Positions 47,854 through 56,748 of a stretch of 64,000 bases of DNA are shown here, one piece after another. The translations under genes and the position numbers were made by a program. Source of the DNA: Priestia megaterium (lineage in GTDB: Bacteria; Bacillota; Bacilli; Bacillales; Bacillaceae_H). The stretch covers positions 4,183,501 to 4,247,500 of the forward strand of contig NZ_CP023317.1 in the NCBI RefSeq assembly GCF_009497655.1. The letters are read 5' to 3'. Below the pieces are notes generated by a model. That model ran no database searches, was not told the origin of the DNA, and was given only the letters and a program-made list of their open reading frames with translations. Each line of letters opens with the position of its first letter. The stretch's first letter is position 1.

Positions 47854-48470
47854 TTCGTGTCTCCCTCCTCCATATTCACAACAACTTGGCCTTGTTTTAC
47901 ATCCCATTTTGCTGCTAAATAGTTGGATAATTTCTTGGATTCTGTTGGTTTGTTTGTTTCGATCGGTGTGGAGGTATCAATAGAAATAACTTTCACAGCT
48001 GAAACAACCTCGGAATCACCCGATGCTTTTTTACTTACGGCAACTGAAATGGATTTAATATTATCAGCGGTAGGTTCGTCGTTCGGCTTTTTTGTTTCAA
48101 TGTGAATTCGATCAATTGCTACACCATACTGATCCATCAACTCCTCTTTTACATCTGCCTCCATTTGGACAGCCATTTGTTCTAAAATATATGCACGTTG
48201 TGAAGCTTGTATTTCTTTTTTCTGATTTTCTATTGAATTTTCTACCTGTTGATCGGATCGAATAGATGATAAGCTAAGTGATTTCAGCATTTGATTAACA
48301 TCCACTTTAAAAATTTGAAAAACGGGTGTAATAATAATCAGCATCAAAAGAAGTCCAACCACCAGCTTCGTATACTTTTGAAAACTAGAATTGGGCAACA
48401 GTAAATTAATAATGGTAGCTAATAAGATAAAAAGAACGATATTCGTAATCCACGTCGTTAAGGCCTGCAA
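47850..48470 (-). CDS. spoIIIAF: Stage III sporulation protein SpoIIIAF
   Basis: 206 residues from a TTG at 48470 (preceded by GAGGTGAAGAAA). Two N-terminal transmembrane helices (WITNIVLFILLATIINLLL, LVVGLLLMLIIITPVFQIF), then a cytoplasmic/extracytoplasmic domain with a small beta-alpha fold. The frame is open upstream to 48527 inside spoIIIAE. It overlaps spoIIIAG by 4 bases. Confidence 0.9.
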   Translation of the reverse strand: MQALTTWITNIVLFILLATIINLLLPNSSFQKYTKLVVGLLLMLIIITPVFQIFKVDVNQMLKSLSLSSIRSDQQVENSIENQKKEIQASQRAYILEQMAVQMEADVKEELMDQYGVAIDRIHIETKKPNDEPTADNIKSISVAVSKKASGDSEVVSAVKVISIDTSTPIETNKPTESKKLSNYLAAKWDVKQGQVVVNMEEGDTK

Positions 48471-48475
48471 TTTCT

Positions 48476-49660
48476 TCACCTCACCATCATTGTGACGTTG
48501 CTCGCTGTAATGATGACCGTTAAACATAAGAAAAACATAAGCGAGACAACAGCAAGCGCCGCAAAAATATAGATGACGCTTTTGCTGATAATGCTCAAGC
48601 AGGAAATAACCGGTCCTCCTCCAATGGGTTGAAGAAGAGCTGCTGCTAGCTTATAGATAAAAGCGAGCGTTAACACTTTAATAGCCGGAAATGCGACGAT
48701 TAACAGTAAGACTGCTACTCCAGCAATCCCTACTGAATTCTTTAATAGAAGCGAGGCACTGATGACTGTATCAGCCGCATCTGTGAACACACGCCCTACA
48801 ACAGGTATAAAGTTCCCTGTGACGAACTTTGCCGTTCGAATCGTAATACCGTCAGCAACAGCTGATGTGGCACCTTGGACGGATAGCACACCTAAAAAAA
48901 CAGTTAGGAATATTCCAAGCACGCCAATGCTTATATTTCTCAACAGCTGAGCAAGCTGTGTAACCTTATGCTCATCTGAAATCGTACTCACAATGCTAAG
49001 CAGTGCTGAAAGAAAAAGCAGCGGCATCACTACGTATTGAATAAGCAAACCGCTGGTGTTCATTAAAAACAAAATCATCGGATGAAAAAAGGCTGCCGAT
49101 ACAACTCCTCCTGATGATGCCATTAAGGCAAGCAGCAGCGGCACCAGAGCTAAAATGAATTTAGTCATGGTCTCGATCGCTCCTGTTGCATAAGAAATAG
49201 CAATTTGAAAACTATTAAGAGCAATGATGATCAAAACCATATATACAAGCGCATACGCTACTTTACTTACGGTTTGCTGATTAAACGCACTTTGGAGCGT
49301 TTGCAAAAACACGCTAAAAACCGTTAGCATAATGAGTGTACCGAGGAGCTTTCCATTCGCTAATACTTCGTGAAATAAAAACTTTACAAGACCTCCTAGC
49401 CATTCTTTAAGAGAGAACTCTTTTTCTCCTTTTAAAAAATCGACTAAACTTCCCTTCTGACTCTCGGGTAAAAAGCCGCCGTATTGGGTAATAATATCGT
49501 CCCAAAACTGTTTGACTTCATCGATACCGAGCTTATCAATTTGTTCATTGACAAGTTCTTGCTGCTTCGGGGGTTCGGAAGCTTGTACATTTTCTGGAAA
49601 GAAAAAAAAGAGGAACAAAAGAAGAGCGAGTATATTCACTTTAAACGTCCACCGCTTCAT
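48476..49660 (-). CDS. spoIIIAE: Stage III sporulation protein SpoIIIAE
   Basis: 394-residue polytopic membrane protein with a signal peptide (TFKVNILALLLFLFFFFPENVQA) and about eight transmembrane helices. It is considered part of the membrane platform of the channel. GIAGVAVLLLIVAFPAIKVLTLAFIYKLAAALLQPIGGG is split over two helices near the C-terminus. The ATG at 49660 follows GAGGTGACG. Confidence 0.94.
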   Translation of the reverse strand: MKRWTFKVNILALLLFLFFFFPENVQASEPPKQQELVNEQIDKLGIDEVKQFWDDIITQYGGFLPESQKGSLVDFLKGEKEFSLKEWLGGLVKFLFHEVLANGKLLGTLIMLTVFSVFLQTLQSAFNQQTVSKVAYALVYMVLIIIALNSFQIAISYATGAIETMTKFILALVPLLLALMASSGGVVSAAFFHPMILFLMNTSGLLIQYVVMPLLFLSALLSIVSTISDEHKVTQLAQLLRNISIGVLGIFLTVFLGVLSVQGATSAVADGITIRTAKFVTGNFIPVVGRVFTDAADTVISASLLLKNSVGIAGVAVLLLIVAFPAIKVLTLAFIYKLAAALLQPIGGGPVISCLSIISKSVIYIFAALAVVSLMFFLCLTVIITASNVTMMVR

Positions 49661-49684
49661 TTCGTCACCTCATATTAAGTAAAA

Positions 49685-50068
49685 TTAATTGGGCAGCATT
49701 GAAATAATCGTTTCAATAATGACCGTCAAAATAGGAATTGCCATGGAGAGAATCAGCACTTTTCCACCTAATTCAATTTTAGAAGCAATGGCACCTTGTC
49801 CTGCATCTTTCGTAATTTGAGCACCAAATTCGGCGATATAGGCAATACCAATGATTTTCAAAATGGTTTCCACATAAATCATGTTAACGTGAGCATTGAT
49901 CGACAGCCGCTCGACCATCTTAATAATCTCGTAGATTTGATCAATTAAAAAAAGAAAGATCACGGATCCCACGAATACGACAAGTAAAAAAGCAATAGGT
50001 GATTTATGTTCTTTTAAAATGAGTGCCAAAAATGTCGCTACTAATCCTAAGCCCACAATTTGAAGCAT
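49685..50068 (-). CDS. spoIIIAD: Stage III sporulation protein SpoIIIAD
   Basis: 127 residues with three to four transmembrane helices (LQIVGLGLVATFLALIL at the N-terminus, SPIAFLLVVFVGSVIFLFLI). Homologous in layout to SpoIIIAC. Member of the spoIIIA channel operon, 20 nt from spoIIIAC. Confidence 0.93.
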   Translation of the reverse strand: MLQIVGLGLVATFLALILKEHKSPIAFLLVVFVGSVIFLFLIDQIYEIIKMVERLSINAHVNMIYVETILKIIGIAYIAEFGAQITKDAGQGAIASKIELGGKVLILSMAIPILTVIIETIISMLPN

Positions 50069-50088
50069 TTCAATGGCAAATCACCCCT

Positions 50089-50295
50089 CTACCCTTGAAA
50101 TAAAAAAACCGATTTGATTTTTTGAAATAAGTCCTCCACAATCGAAGCAACCATAAATAAAATATAAATAAAACCGATGAGGGTAACCCAATTCGCGTAA
50201 TCTTTTTTTCCCATCTGTTCGAGTACGGTGACTAAAAAAGCTACGACGATACCAATCCCAGCAATCTGAAAAATGGTGTTCATATCAATTCCCAC
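50089..50295 (-). CDS. spoIIIAC: Stage III sporulation protein SpoIIIAC
   Basis: 68 residues, two transmembrane helices (TIFQIAGIGIVVAFLVTVLE and TLIGFIYILFMVASIVEDL). The GTG at 50295 (MGIDMNTIF) is chosen because GGAGG is 7 nt upstream. A TTG two codons earlier overlaps the site. Part of the channel operon. Confidence 0.93.
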   Translation of the reverse strand: MGIDMNTIFQIAGIGIVVAFLVTVLEQMGKKDYANWVTLIGFIYILFMVASIVEDLFQKIKSVFLFQG

Positions 50296-50314
50296 ATTCA
50301 ATCCTCCTCCATCG

Positions 50315-50827
50315 CTACATCAATAGGATGACCAGTAGCAATCCAGATAGAAAGCCTAAACTTTTAACCATTTTTTCATAGCGATTCTGCTTATCAACTG
50401 CATCTTGTTCTTCGCGTTCGAGATGGTTCAGCGTCAGCAAAATATGCTTTTGCTGCGAATAACGATCATGCTGACCAAGCGTTTCACCAAATTGTTTTAA
50501 GATTTCCAGTTCTCCTGTTTTAAGTGCGGTTTGTTTCCAAAATTGGTCCAACGTCTTTTCCCAAGCTTCCTTGACACTTTCAGTACCTTCTTTTAATTTC
50601 ATTGAAAACTCACTAAATAAAGAAGCTAAAGGGTTAGGAAGCTGTAGAGATAACAAATGAGCAACTTCTTGAAGAGGCCGGTTGCTATACATAATTTCCG
50701 CTTCTAACGACCGAAGAGCCGTTTTTAATTGCCTGAGCTGCCTAGGTCTTTCGCTAAGCTGCTTTGCAAACTCAAATCCTGTGTAAGTGGAAGCAAATAA
50801 GATAAAGATGGCACCAAACAGTTTCAT
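50315..50827 (-). CDS. spoIIIAB: Stage III sporulation protein SpoIIIAB
   Basis: 170 residues. N-terminal and C-terminal hydrophobic segments flank a helical domain (RQLRQLKTALRSLEAEIMYSNRPLQEVA) related to GspF-type platform proteins of secretion systems. It lies 6 nt downstream of spoIIIAA. Confidence 0.93.
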   Translation of the reverse strand: MKLFGAIFILFASTYTGFEFAKQLSERPRQLRQLKTALRSLEAEIMYSNRPLQEVAHLLSLQLPNPLASLFSEFSMKLKEGTESVKEAWEKTLDQFWKQTALKTGELEILKQFGETLGQHDRYSQQKHILLTLNHLEREEQDAVDKQNRYEKMVKSLGFLSGLLLVILLM

Positions 50828-50833
50828 ACACCA

Positions 50834-51781
50834 TCACCCTTTACTATTTTCAATAAGCGACTTTTCAGCGGTCAATTTCATGGAGTTATAATGCTCATCA
50901 TAGATAGCCTGAAGTGTTCCAGGACCTCGGCTGTTCGATAGCACAACATACTTTTTAAATACGTGAAGTTTCATTAAAGCTTGCAAAGTGGGACGCTTCA
51001 TTAAATCGTCAATGTCATACCCATGAACAGTCATAATGACACGAACACCAGCATTAACGGCTTCAAGTACGGCCTTACAATCTTCTTCACTTCCAACTTC
51101 ATCCACGATCAGTACATCGGGACTCATGGAGCGAATCATCATCATCATGCCTTCAGCTTTCGGACAGCTATCTAATAAATCCATTCTAGATCCGAATGTA
51201 TGCTGAGGAACCCCTTTAACAGCCCCAGCAATTTCTGATCGTTCATCTACAATCCCTACTTTAAACGGAGGAATCTTAGAGCGCTCTATGCCAGTGCTTA
51301 TTACTCTGGCTAAATCACGAATCATGGTTGTTTTTCCTGTTTGAGGAGGTCCTATAATGACCGTACTTTGCCAATAGCGATTGTATAAAAAAGGAATAAG
51401 CTGATTCGAAATGCCAATCTTTTGTTTAGCAATCCGGATATTAAAGGATGATACATCACGAATCACACGAACCTGTCCATTTTCCGTTACAACTTTTCCC
51501 GCTAGTCCAACCCGGTGTCCGCCTTCAATGGTGACATATCCTTTTTTTAATTCTTCTTCAATCATATAAATCGAAAACTGGCTTAGTTTATTTAAGATAA
51601 ATAAAGCATCTTCTGCACTTGGAAGATACGATTCGAAATAAGGCTGATTGTTGATTGTAAATTCGACAGGTCTTCCTATGCGCACTCGAATTTCTTCTAG
51701 CACATGAGAATGGTTTGTGACATAAAATTCAACAGTCTTTTTTAAATTAGGCGGAAAAATTGCAAGTATTTCGTTTAACAT
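50834..51781 (-). CDS. spoIIIAA: Stage III sporulation protein SpoIIIAA (ATPase)
   Basis: 315-residue secretion-type ATPase that powers the SpoIIIA-SpoIIQ complex. Walker A GPPQTGKTTMIRD (about residue 147) and Walker B VLIVDEVGSEED are visible, as is GVPQHTFGSRMDLLD. The ATG at 51781 follows GAGGGGATGAAT. First gene of the operon. Confidence 0.95.
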   Translation of the reverse strand: MLNEILAIFPPNLKKTVEFYVTNHSHVLEEIRVRIGRPVEFTINNQPYFESYLPSAEDALFILNKLSQFSIYMIEEELKKGYVTIEGGHRVGLAGKVVTENGQVRVIRDVSSFNIRIAKQKIGISNQLIPFLYNRYWQSTVIIGPPQTGKTTMIRDLARVISTGIERSKIPPFKVGIVDERSEIAGAVKGVPQHTFGSRMDLLDSCPKAEGMMMMIRSMSPDVLIVDEVGSEEDCKAVLEAVNAGVRVIMTVHGYDIDDLMKRPTLQALMKLHVFKKYVVLSNSRGPGTLQAIYDEHYNSMKLTAEKSLIENSKG

Positions 51782-51809
51782 ATTCATCCCCTCATATTTG
51801 AACTCACTT

Positions 51810-51840
51810 CAATGTATTATGAGCTTGACCATTTTATGCC
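51810..51840 (-). promoter_or_regulatory. Candidate sigma-E promoter of spoIIIA
   Basis: The minus strand has GGCATAAA and, about 11 nt later, CATAATACAT, which partly fits the sigma-E -35 (KMATATT) and -10 (CATACAnT) patterns. It lies 30-60 nt before spoIIIAA, where a mother-cell promoter is expected. Confidence 0.4.
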
Positions 51841-51846
51841 TACCTT

Positions 51847-52128
51847 TTATTTAAAAACACCGATTAAAATGAAGAGCACTCCTATTACAATCATGATTAA
51901 TTTTCCAAAAGATAATTGATCTGCTACGGACACTAAACCAATGGTGAAAGAACTCACCATTACAATCGGACCAACAAGCGCTAGCATTCCATTAATCATT
52001 AACGCTTTTTTCACATCATTGTTTGTGACAATTAAAATAGCGGCAATAAACTCAATAAATGAAGAAATAAATCGAAGGCACGCCATCGTTAATACCGTAC
52101 CGTTTAAATGATCCAACCACTGCTTCAT
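51847..52128 (-). CDS. yqhV: Small membrane protein YqhV (DUF2619)
   Basis: 93 residues with three transmembrane helices (ACLRFISSFIEFIAAILIV, MLALVGPIVMVSSFTIGLVSV, LIMIVIGVLFILIGVF). It corresponds to yqhV between efp and spoIIIAA in B. subtilis. Function unknown. AGGAGGGGCTT precedes the ATG. Confidence 0.85.
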   Translation of the reverse strand: MKQWLDHLNGTVLTMACLRFISSFIEFIAAILIVTNNDVKKALMINGMLALVGPIVMVSSFTIGLVSVADQLSFGKLIMIVIGVLFILIGVFK

Positions 52129-52203
52129 AAGCCCCTCCTATATCTCTGCGTTGTTTAGTACAACCTATGCAAAATAAGGAAGGGTTAGCACAAAAAAACA
52201 CAC

Positions 52204-52235
52204 AAAAAAGGCAGAGAATCATTCTCTGCCTTTTT
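52204..52235 (-). terminator. Terminator of the aroQ-yqhT-efp unit
   Basis: AAAAAAGGCAGAGAAT and ATTCTCTGCCTTTTT pair around C, about 30 nt after the efp stop. Confidence 0.92.
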
Positions 52236-52266
52236 CGTGTGTTTGCAGCTTGCTTACACGACCGAA

Positions 52267-52824
52267 TTACGCGCGTGATACGTAGCTGCTGTCTGTTGTG
52301 TTAATAATTAATACGTCGCCTTCATTTACGAAGAAAGGAACGTTTACTGTTAAACCAGTTTCAACAGTTGCCGGTTTTGTACCGCCAGAAGCTGTGTCAC
52401 CTTTAATACCAGGTTCAGTTTCTGTTACTTTAAGCTCAACTGTGTTTGGAAGTTCAACACCTAATGTCTCACCTTGGTACATCATAATTGCTACTTCCAT
52501 ATTTTCTTTTAAGAATTTTAGTTCATATTCAATTGTACTTGCCGGAAGCTCTAATTGCTCATAAGACTGGTTGTCCATGAATACGTGCTGATCGCCGCTT
52601 GCGTATAGATATTGCATTTTACGATTATCAATTTGAGCTTTTCCTACCTTTTCACCTGCACGGAACGTTTTTTCTTGCACAGCTCCTGTACGAAGGTTAC
52701 GTAGTTTTGAGCGAACGAATGCAGCGCCTTTACCAGGCTTTACGTGTTGGAAATCCATTACACGCCAAATACCCCCGTCTACTTCTACTGTCAAACCTGT
52801 ACGAAAATCATTTACTGAAATCAT
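52267..52824 (-). CDS. efp: Translation elongation factor P
   Basis: 185 residues, three OB/KOW-like domains. It rescues ribosomes stalled at polyproline. [20 protein letters not shown], the tip loop [18 protein letters not shown] with lysine (about residue 32), and the C-terminal signature [18 protein letters not shown] are visible. It lies 19 nt downstream of the Xaa-Pro peptidase gene. Confidence 0.97.
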   Translation of the reverse strand: MISVNDFRTGLTVEVDGGIWRVMDFQHVKPGKGAAFVRSKLRNLRTGAVQEKTFRAGEKVGKAQIDNRKMQYLYASGDQHVFMDNQSYEQLELPASTIEYELKFLKENMEVAIMMYQGETLGVELPNTVELKVTETEPGIKGDTASGGTKPATVETGLTVNVPFFVNEGDVLIINTTDSSYVSRA

Positions 52825-52843
52825 GAAGAAATCCTCCTACATT

Positions 52844-53902
52844 TTATAAAATAATGAACTCTTTTGATGAGTGCGATAATGCCTCATTACCTTCTGCTGT
52901 GACGACCGTATCATCTTCAATACGAACGCCCCCTAAGTCTGGTATGTAAATACCTGGTTCAACGGTTACAATCATACCTGGCTGCAGTACATCTGTAGAT
53001 TTCACAGAAAGCGATGGGCCTTCGTGTACTTCTAACCCTACGCCGTGACCGGTCGAATGTCCAAAATACTGGCCGTATCCGTGTTCTGTAATATAATCAC
53101 GCGTTAGCGCATCTGCTTCTTTACCCGTCATACCTGCTTTGATACCGTTCATTCCGTTAAGCTCTGCTTGCAGTACGACATTATAAATTTCTTTTAGCTT
53201 ATCACTTACTTCACCGACGGCAAATGTTCGTGTGATATCTGAACAGTAACCATTATAGTATGCGCCAAAATCAAGCGTTACAAGTTCGCCTTTTTCAATT
53301 ACTTTGTCAGAAGCAACACCATGCGGTAAAGCCCCGCGATGCCCTGAAGCAACAATTGTATCAAAAGATGAAGATGTTGCGCCTTGTTTTCTCATAAAGA
53401 ACTCCAGTTCATTCGATACTTGAAGCTCTGTTAAACCAGGACGAACAAAGGTTAAAATATGTTCATATGCTGCATCTGCTATTTTTGCAGCTTCCTTTAA
53501 TATCTTAATCTCTGAGTCACTCTTTATCAAGCGTAAGTTTTCGATTGCGTGCGAGATTGGAACAAGTTCCGCTCCGATATGCTTATCAAATAATTGATGC
53601 TGTCCATATGTAACATAATTCTGTTCAAAACCAAGCTTTTTAATTCCAAATTGTTTCACTACATTCGCTACTTCTTCTACAATAGGACCCTTGTGCTGAA
53701 CGATATCAAAACCTTCTGTTTGACTAGTTGCTTGTTCAACATAACGAAAATCTGTTACAAATGCCGCTTTGTCTTCAGAAATGATAACGACACCAGCAGA
53801 TCCTGTAAAATTGGTCATATAGCGTCTGTTATATTCACTTGTAACGACAACACCGTCTACATTCAACTTTGAAAACTGTTCGCGTAGTTTTTCGATTTTC
53901 AT
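52844..53902 (-). CDS. yqhT: Xaa-Pro aminopeptidase/dipeptidase, M24 family (YqhT)
   Basis: 352 residues in two domains: a creatinase-type N domain (1-125) and a pita-bread catalytic domain. Metal ligands are visible in VTLDFGAYYNGYCSDITRTF (two Asp), GHSTGHGVGLEVHEGPSLS (His) and VTVEPGIYIPDLGGVRIEDD (two Glu). It releases or cleaves X-Pro peptides. The start overlaps aroQ closely (1 nt gap), and efp follows, a synteny shared widely in Firmicutes. Confidence 0.93.
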   Translation of the reverse strand: MKIEKLREQFSKLNVDGVVVTSEYNRRYMTNFTGSAGVVIISEDKAAFVTDFRYVEQATSQTEGFDIVQHKGPIVEEVANVVKQFGIKKLGFEQNYVTYGQHQLFDKHIGAELVPISHAIENLRLIKSDSEIKILKEAAKIADAAYEHILTFVRPGLTELQVSNELEFFMRKQGATSSSFDTIVASGHRGALPHGVASDKVIEKGELVTLDFGAYYNGYCSDITRTFAVGEVSDKLKEIYNVVLQAELNGMNGIKAGMTGKEADALTRDYITEHGYGQYFGHSTGHGVGLEVHEGPSLSVKSTDVLQPGMIVTVEPGIYIPDLGGVRIEDDTVVTAEGNEALSHSSKEFIIL

Positions 53903-53903
53903 T

Positions 53904-54341
53904 TTATTTCCCCCTTAATTGTAAAAGTGCCTGCAGAGCAAGCTCGTATCCGTATAAACCTAACCCGACAATTTGACCATGCGTAACAGGTGCCGTCACC
54001 GAATGGTGGCGAAACTCTTCACGCTTATGTACGTTCGAAATATGCACTTCAATAACAGGAACAGATATACTGGCAATCGCATCTCGAATGGCATAACTGT
54101 AGTGAGTAAAAGCACCAGGATTGATCATAATCCCATCAAACTTCTCATCCGCTTCGTGAATCCAGTCGATAATTACACCTTCGTGATTAGACTGTACGCA
54201 CTCAACTTCTACCCCATGGTCTCTGCCTGCTCGCTGAAGCTTCTCTTCAAGATTTTGAAGATTATCTGTCCCATATACCGCTGGTTCGCGTACGCCTAAA
54301 CGGTTTAAATTAGGACCGTTTATTACTAAAATCTTATTCAT
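53904..54341 (-). CDS. aroQ: 3-dehydroquinate dehydratase, type II
   Basis: 145 residues, shikimate pathway enzyme of the dodecameric type. ILVINGPNLNRLGVREPAVYG with the catalytic Tyr, SNHEGVIIDWIHEA, NPGAFTHYSYAIRDAI and EVHISNVHKREEFRHHSVTA with the catalytic His are visible. First gene of the aroQ-yqhT-efp unit. B. subtilis calls it yqhS. Confidence 0.96.
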   Translation of the reverse strand: MNKILVINGPNLNRLGVREPAVYGTDNLQNLEEKLQRAGRDHGVEVECVQSNHEGVIIDWIHEADEKFDGIMINPGAFTHYSYAIRDAIASISVPVIEVHISNVHKREEFRHHSVTAPVTHGQIVGLGLYGYELALQALLQLRGK

Positions 54342-54462
54342 CTTATTTCAACACTCTCCCCTACTACGAACCCTTTATGCAGCTCACTTGTGTGAATTTA
54401 CACTTTATTTTTCTTTTTAAATCATTATATAGAATATATTAGCATACGTTGGAACATTCACA

Positions 54463-54999
54463 CTACTTATTCGCCGTTTGAAAATCTGTAGATTCATCTT
54501 TTGTTTGAAGCTCTGCCGCTTCAAAAGAAATGGAATATCCGATGAATACACCATATAAAATATAAATACAGAGGGATGAAATAATTGTGTTAGCTGGAAG
54601 CTCTCCAATTGTTTTCAAGTTAGGAAAGAGCGGATTCAAAACAACGAATACGATTGCCCACCATAATAAGCCGTAAGCAAAACCTATCCAAATTGTTTTA
54701 AACTTCTTTAATAGGACGTAGTATAACAACCCGACAACAATAGATAATACCCCTATGAGAAAAATACTGACGATAACACCTATTCCTTTATCCTTCCAAT
54801 CACCTAATGCCCATGGATCTAAAAGCATATTTGGATTGATAACACTAAAGCTAAACAGATAATTTAAATAGCCAATAAAGCTCCAGAAAACCCCTCCAAA
54901 AAAGGAAATAAAGATGGCTTTAAATAAAAAAGATATTTCCTGTTTATGCGTAGGTTGGTTATCCTGTTTTTTTTCATGCTGTTCTTTAGGTTCTGACAT
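54463..54999 (-). CDS. yqhR: Conserved membrane protein YqhR
   Basis: 178 residues with four transmembrane helices (AIFISFFGGVFWSFIGYLNYLF, GVIVSIFLIGVLSIVVGLLYY, IGFAYGLLWWAIVFVVLNPLF, NTIISSLCIYILYGVFIGYSI) and hydrophilic ends. It matches YqhR by layout and position next to yqhQ and yqhS. In B. subtilis YqhR is reported as sporulation-linked. The start MSEPKEQH at 54999 follows AGAGGTGATTA. Confidence 0.83.
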   Translation of the reverse strand: MSEPKEQHEKKQDNQPTHKQEISFLFKAIFISFFGGVFWSFIGYLNYLFSFSVINPNMLLDPWALGDWKDKGIGVIVSIFLIGVLSIVVGLLYYVLLKKFKTIWIGFAYGLLWWAIVFVVLNPLFPNLKTIGELPANTIISSLCIYILYGVFIGYSISFEAAELQTKDESTDFQTANK

Positions 55000-55206
55000 A
55001 TTAATCACCTCTTGATGTAGTATGAACTTTTTTCTCATTTCCTACCGACTCATTTCTAAGTTTTTACGTTTATTACTCTTCCTATACGCAAGAAGGGCGC
55101 CTGATATCGCAGAGACATTTTAAAACTACTTCGCACAGAGTTTCATAAACAAATTTTATAAATGAAAGGAAAAAAATTCATATGAAGGGTGTGGAGATGA
55201 AAAATA

Positions 55207-55290
55207 TTGGCTAAACTAGATAACATGCATCCGCCTAGAGGTTTATTTGATTTTGCTGTAGAATATAAAATACTAAGAAGTCTAGTCTAG
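55207..55290 (+). CDS. Possible micropeptide upstream of yqhQ, 27 aa
   Basis: A TTG at 55207 is preceded by GTGTGGAGATGA and opens a frame MAKLDNMHPPRGLFDFAVEYKILRSLV ending at 55290, 23 nt before yqhQ. It could be a leader peptide or chance. I do not recognise it. Confidence 0.25.
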   Translation: MAKLDNMHPPRGLFDFAVEYKILRSLV

Positions 55291-55312
55291 TTAAGTTAGG
55301 TTGGTGCCTGAA

Positions 55313-56269
55313 ATGTCTAAATTACAAAAACCTGCGTATGGTGGTCAAGCCGTTATAGAAGGTGTCATGTTCGGTGGCAAACGTATGATGGTGACGGCTA
55401 TTCGCCGCAAAGATCAATCTATTGATTATTTTCATTCAAAAAGAAAATCAAATTCCGTACTCACTGCTTTAAAAAAAATTCCTTTTTTACGAGGAATTGC
55501 TGCTATTGTTGAAGCCAGTGCAAACGGTACGCAGCACTTGAACTTTTCCTCTGAACGCTATGACGTGAATCCAGAAGATGATGCTCAAGTAGCAGCAGAA
55601 CAACAAAAAGAGAAAAAAGAATCAAAACTATCTTTAATATTTGGCGTTGCAACTATTGGTGTAATATCCTTTCTTTTCGGGAAAGTACTATTTACATTGA
55701 TTCCTGTGTTTTTAGCACAATTGACACGTCCTGTTTTCACTTCAAGTGTAGCTCAAGTTTTTATTGAAGGAGTATTTAAACTATTATTGCTCCTTGGCTA
55801 TATTTATGTGATTTCACAAACGCCACTTATTAAACGGGTGTTTCAATATCATGGAGCAGAACACAAGGTCATTAATGCATATGAAAACAATGCTGAACTT
55901 ACGGTAGAAGCCGTTCAAGCACAATCTCGACTTCATTATCGCTGCGGAAGTAGCTTTATCCTCTTTACCGTAGTTGTAGGAATGTTTGTCTACCTACTAG
56001 TTCCAACGGATCCTCTTTGGTTACGAATTGTGGATCGCCTTGCATTAATTCCAGTTGTCCTTGGTTTATCATTTGAAGTGTTACAGTTAACCAATAAAGT
56101 TCGTCATGTCCCTCTTCTTCGCTTTTTAGGTTATCCCGGTTTATGGCTTCAGCTTTTAACAACCAAAGAACCAAAAGATGATCAAGTTGAAGTTGCGATT
56201 GCTTCATTTAAAGAACTTTTACGCGTTGAAAATGAACTTTCTTCTACCACTGACGAACAAGTTGTCTAA
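55313..56269 (+). CDS. yqhQ: DUF1385 membrane protein YqhQ
   Basis: 318 residues. The conserved KPAYGGQAVIEGVMFGGKRMM N-terminus and FQYHGAEHKVINAYEN with CHYRCGSSFILF-like segment (here LHYRCGSSFILFTV) are hallmarks of the DUF1385 family, which has four to five transmembrane helices. The histidine/cysteine pattern suggests metal or thiol chemistry (inference). The start MSKLQKPAY at 55313 is used; the frame is open from 55301. Confidence 0.88.
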   Translation: MSKLQKPAYGGQAVIEGVMFGGKRMMVTAIRRKDQSIDYFHSKRKSNSVLTALKKIPFLRGIAAIVEASANGTQHLNFSSERYDVNPEDDAQVAAEQQKEKKESKLSLIFGVATIGVISFLFGKVLFTLIPVFLAQLTRPVFTSSVAQVFIEGVFKLLLLLGYIYVISQTPLIKRVFQYHGAEHKVINAYENNAELTVEAVQAQSRLHYRCGSSFILFTVVVGMFVYLLVPTDPLWLRIVDRLALIPVVLGLSFEVLQLTNKVRHVPLLRFLGYPGLWLQLLTTKEPKDDQVEVAIASFKELLRVENELSSTTDEQVV

Positions 56270-56317
56270 TCCACACCGTTTTGCTTTCTTTTTTTACTAT
56301 TTTAGGAGGTGAACAAA

Positions 56318-56716
56318 ATGAGACGTCCATTCGTGAAACCACTTGTATATGGTCTAATCGGGTTAGGAGTCATTGGCTTTGCATTTACGTTGATTACAGA
56401 TCCAGCTGTTTTATTACGTCAAGCAGGTTATATTTTTCTGTTTATCATTTTGTTTTACTTAGTTTATCGGTTTATTCTCCGCCCTTCTCAGACAAAAGGT
56501 CAAGATAGAGGCTATGTGCGCGCAGTAAAGCAATCGAAACTGCGTCAAAAAGAAAAAGAGCGAGGAAGCAACAAAGTTGATATGCATACGTACCGAAGCT
56601 CAAATAAGCGCCCGGTATCCAAATCAACGAAACCGCTAAAGAAAAAGAAAAACAACTCACACTTGACCGTCATCGAAGGTAAAAAAGGAAAAAAGAAAAA
56701 TAGAGCATTCTTTTAA
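56318..56716 (+). CDS. yqhP: SA1362-family membrane protein YqhP
   Basis: 132 residues: two transmembrane helices (about 13-32 and 38-55, YIFLFIILFYLVYRFIL) and a strongly basic C-terminal half with repeated Lys clusters (KKKKNNSH, KKGKKKN). This suggests an RNA or membrane surface contact. AGGAGGTGAACAAA precedes the ATG at 56318. It follows yqhQ by 48 nt. Function unknown. Confidence 0.82.
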   Translation: MRRPFVKPLVYGLIGLGVIGFAFTLITDPAVLLRQAGYIFLFIILFYLVYRFILRPSQTKGQDRGYVRAVKQSKLRQKEKERGSNKVDMHTYRSSNKRPVSKSTKPLKKKKNNSHLTVIEGKKGKKKNRAFF

Positions 56717-56748
56717 AAAAACAAGGAGAAAAGCCTCCTTGTTTTTTT
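56714..56748. terminator. Bidirectional terminator between yqhP and yqhO
   Basis: AAAAAAACAAGGAG pairs with CTCCTTGTTTTTTT around AAAAGC, with A and T runs serving both convergent genes. Confidence 0.93.
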
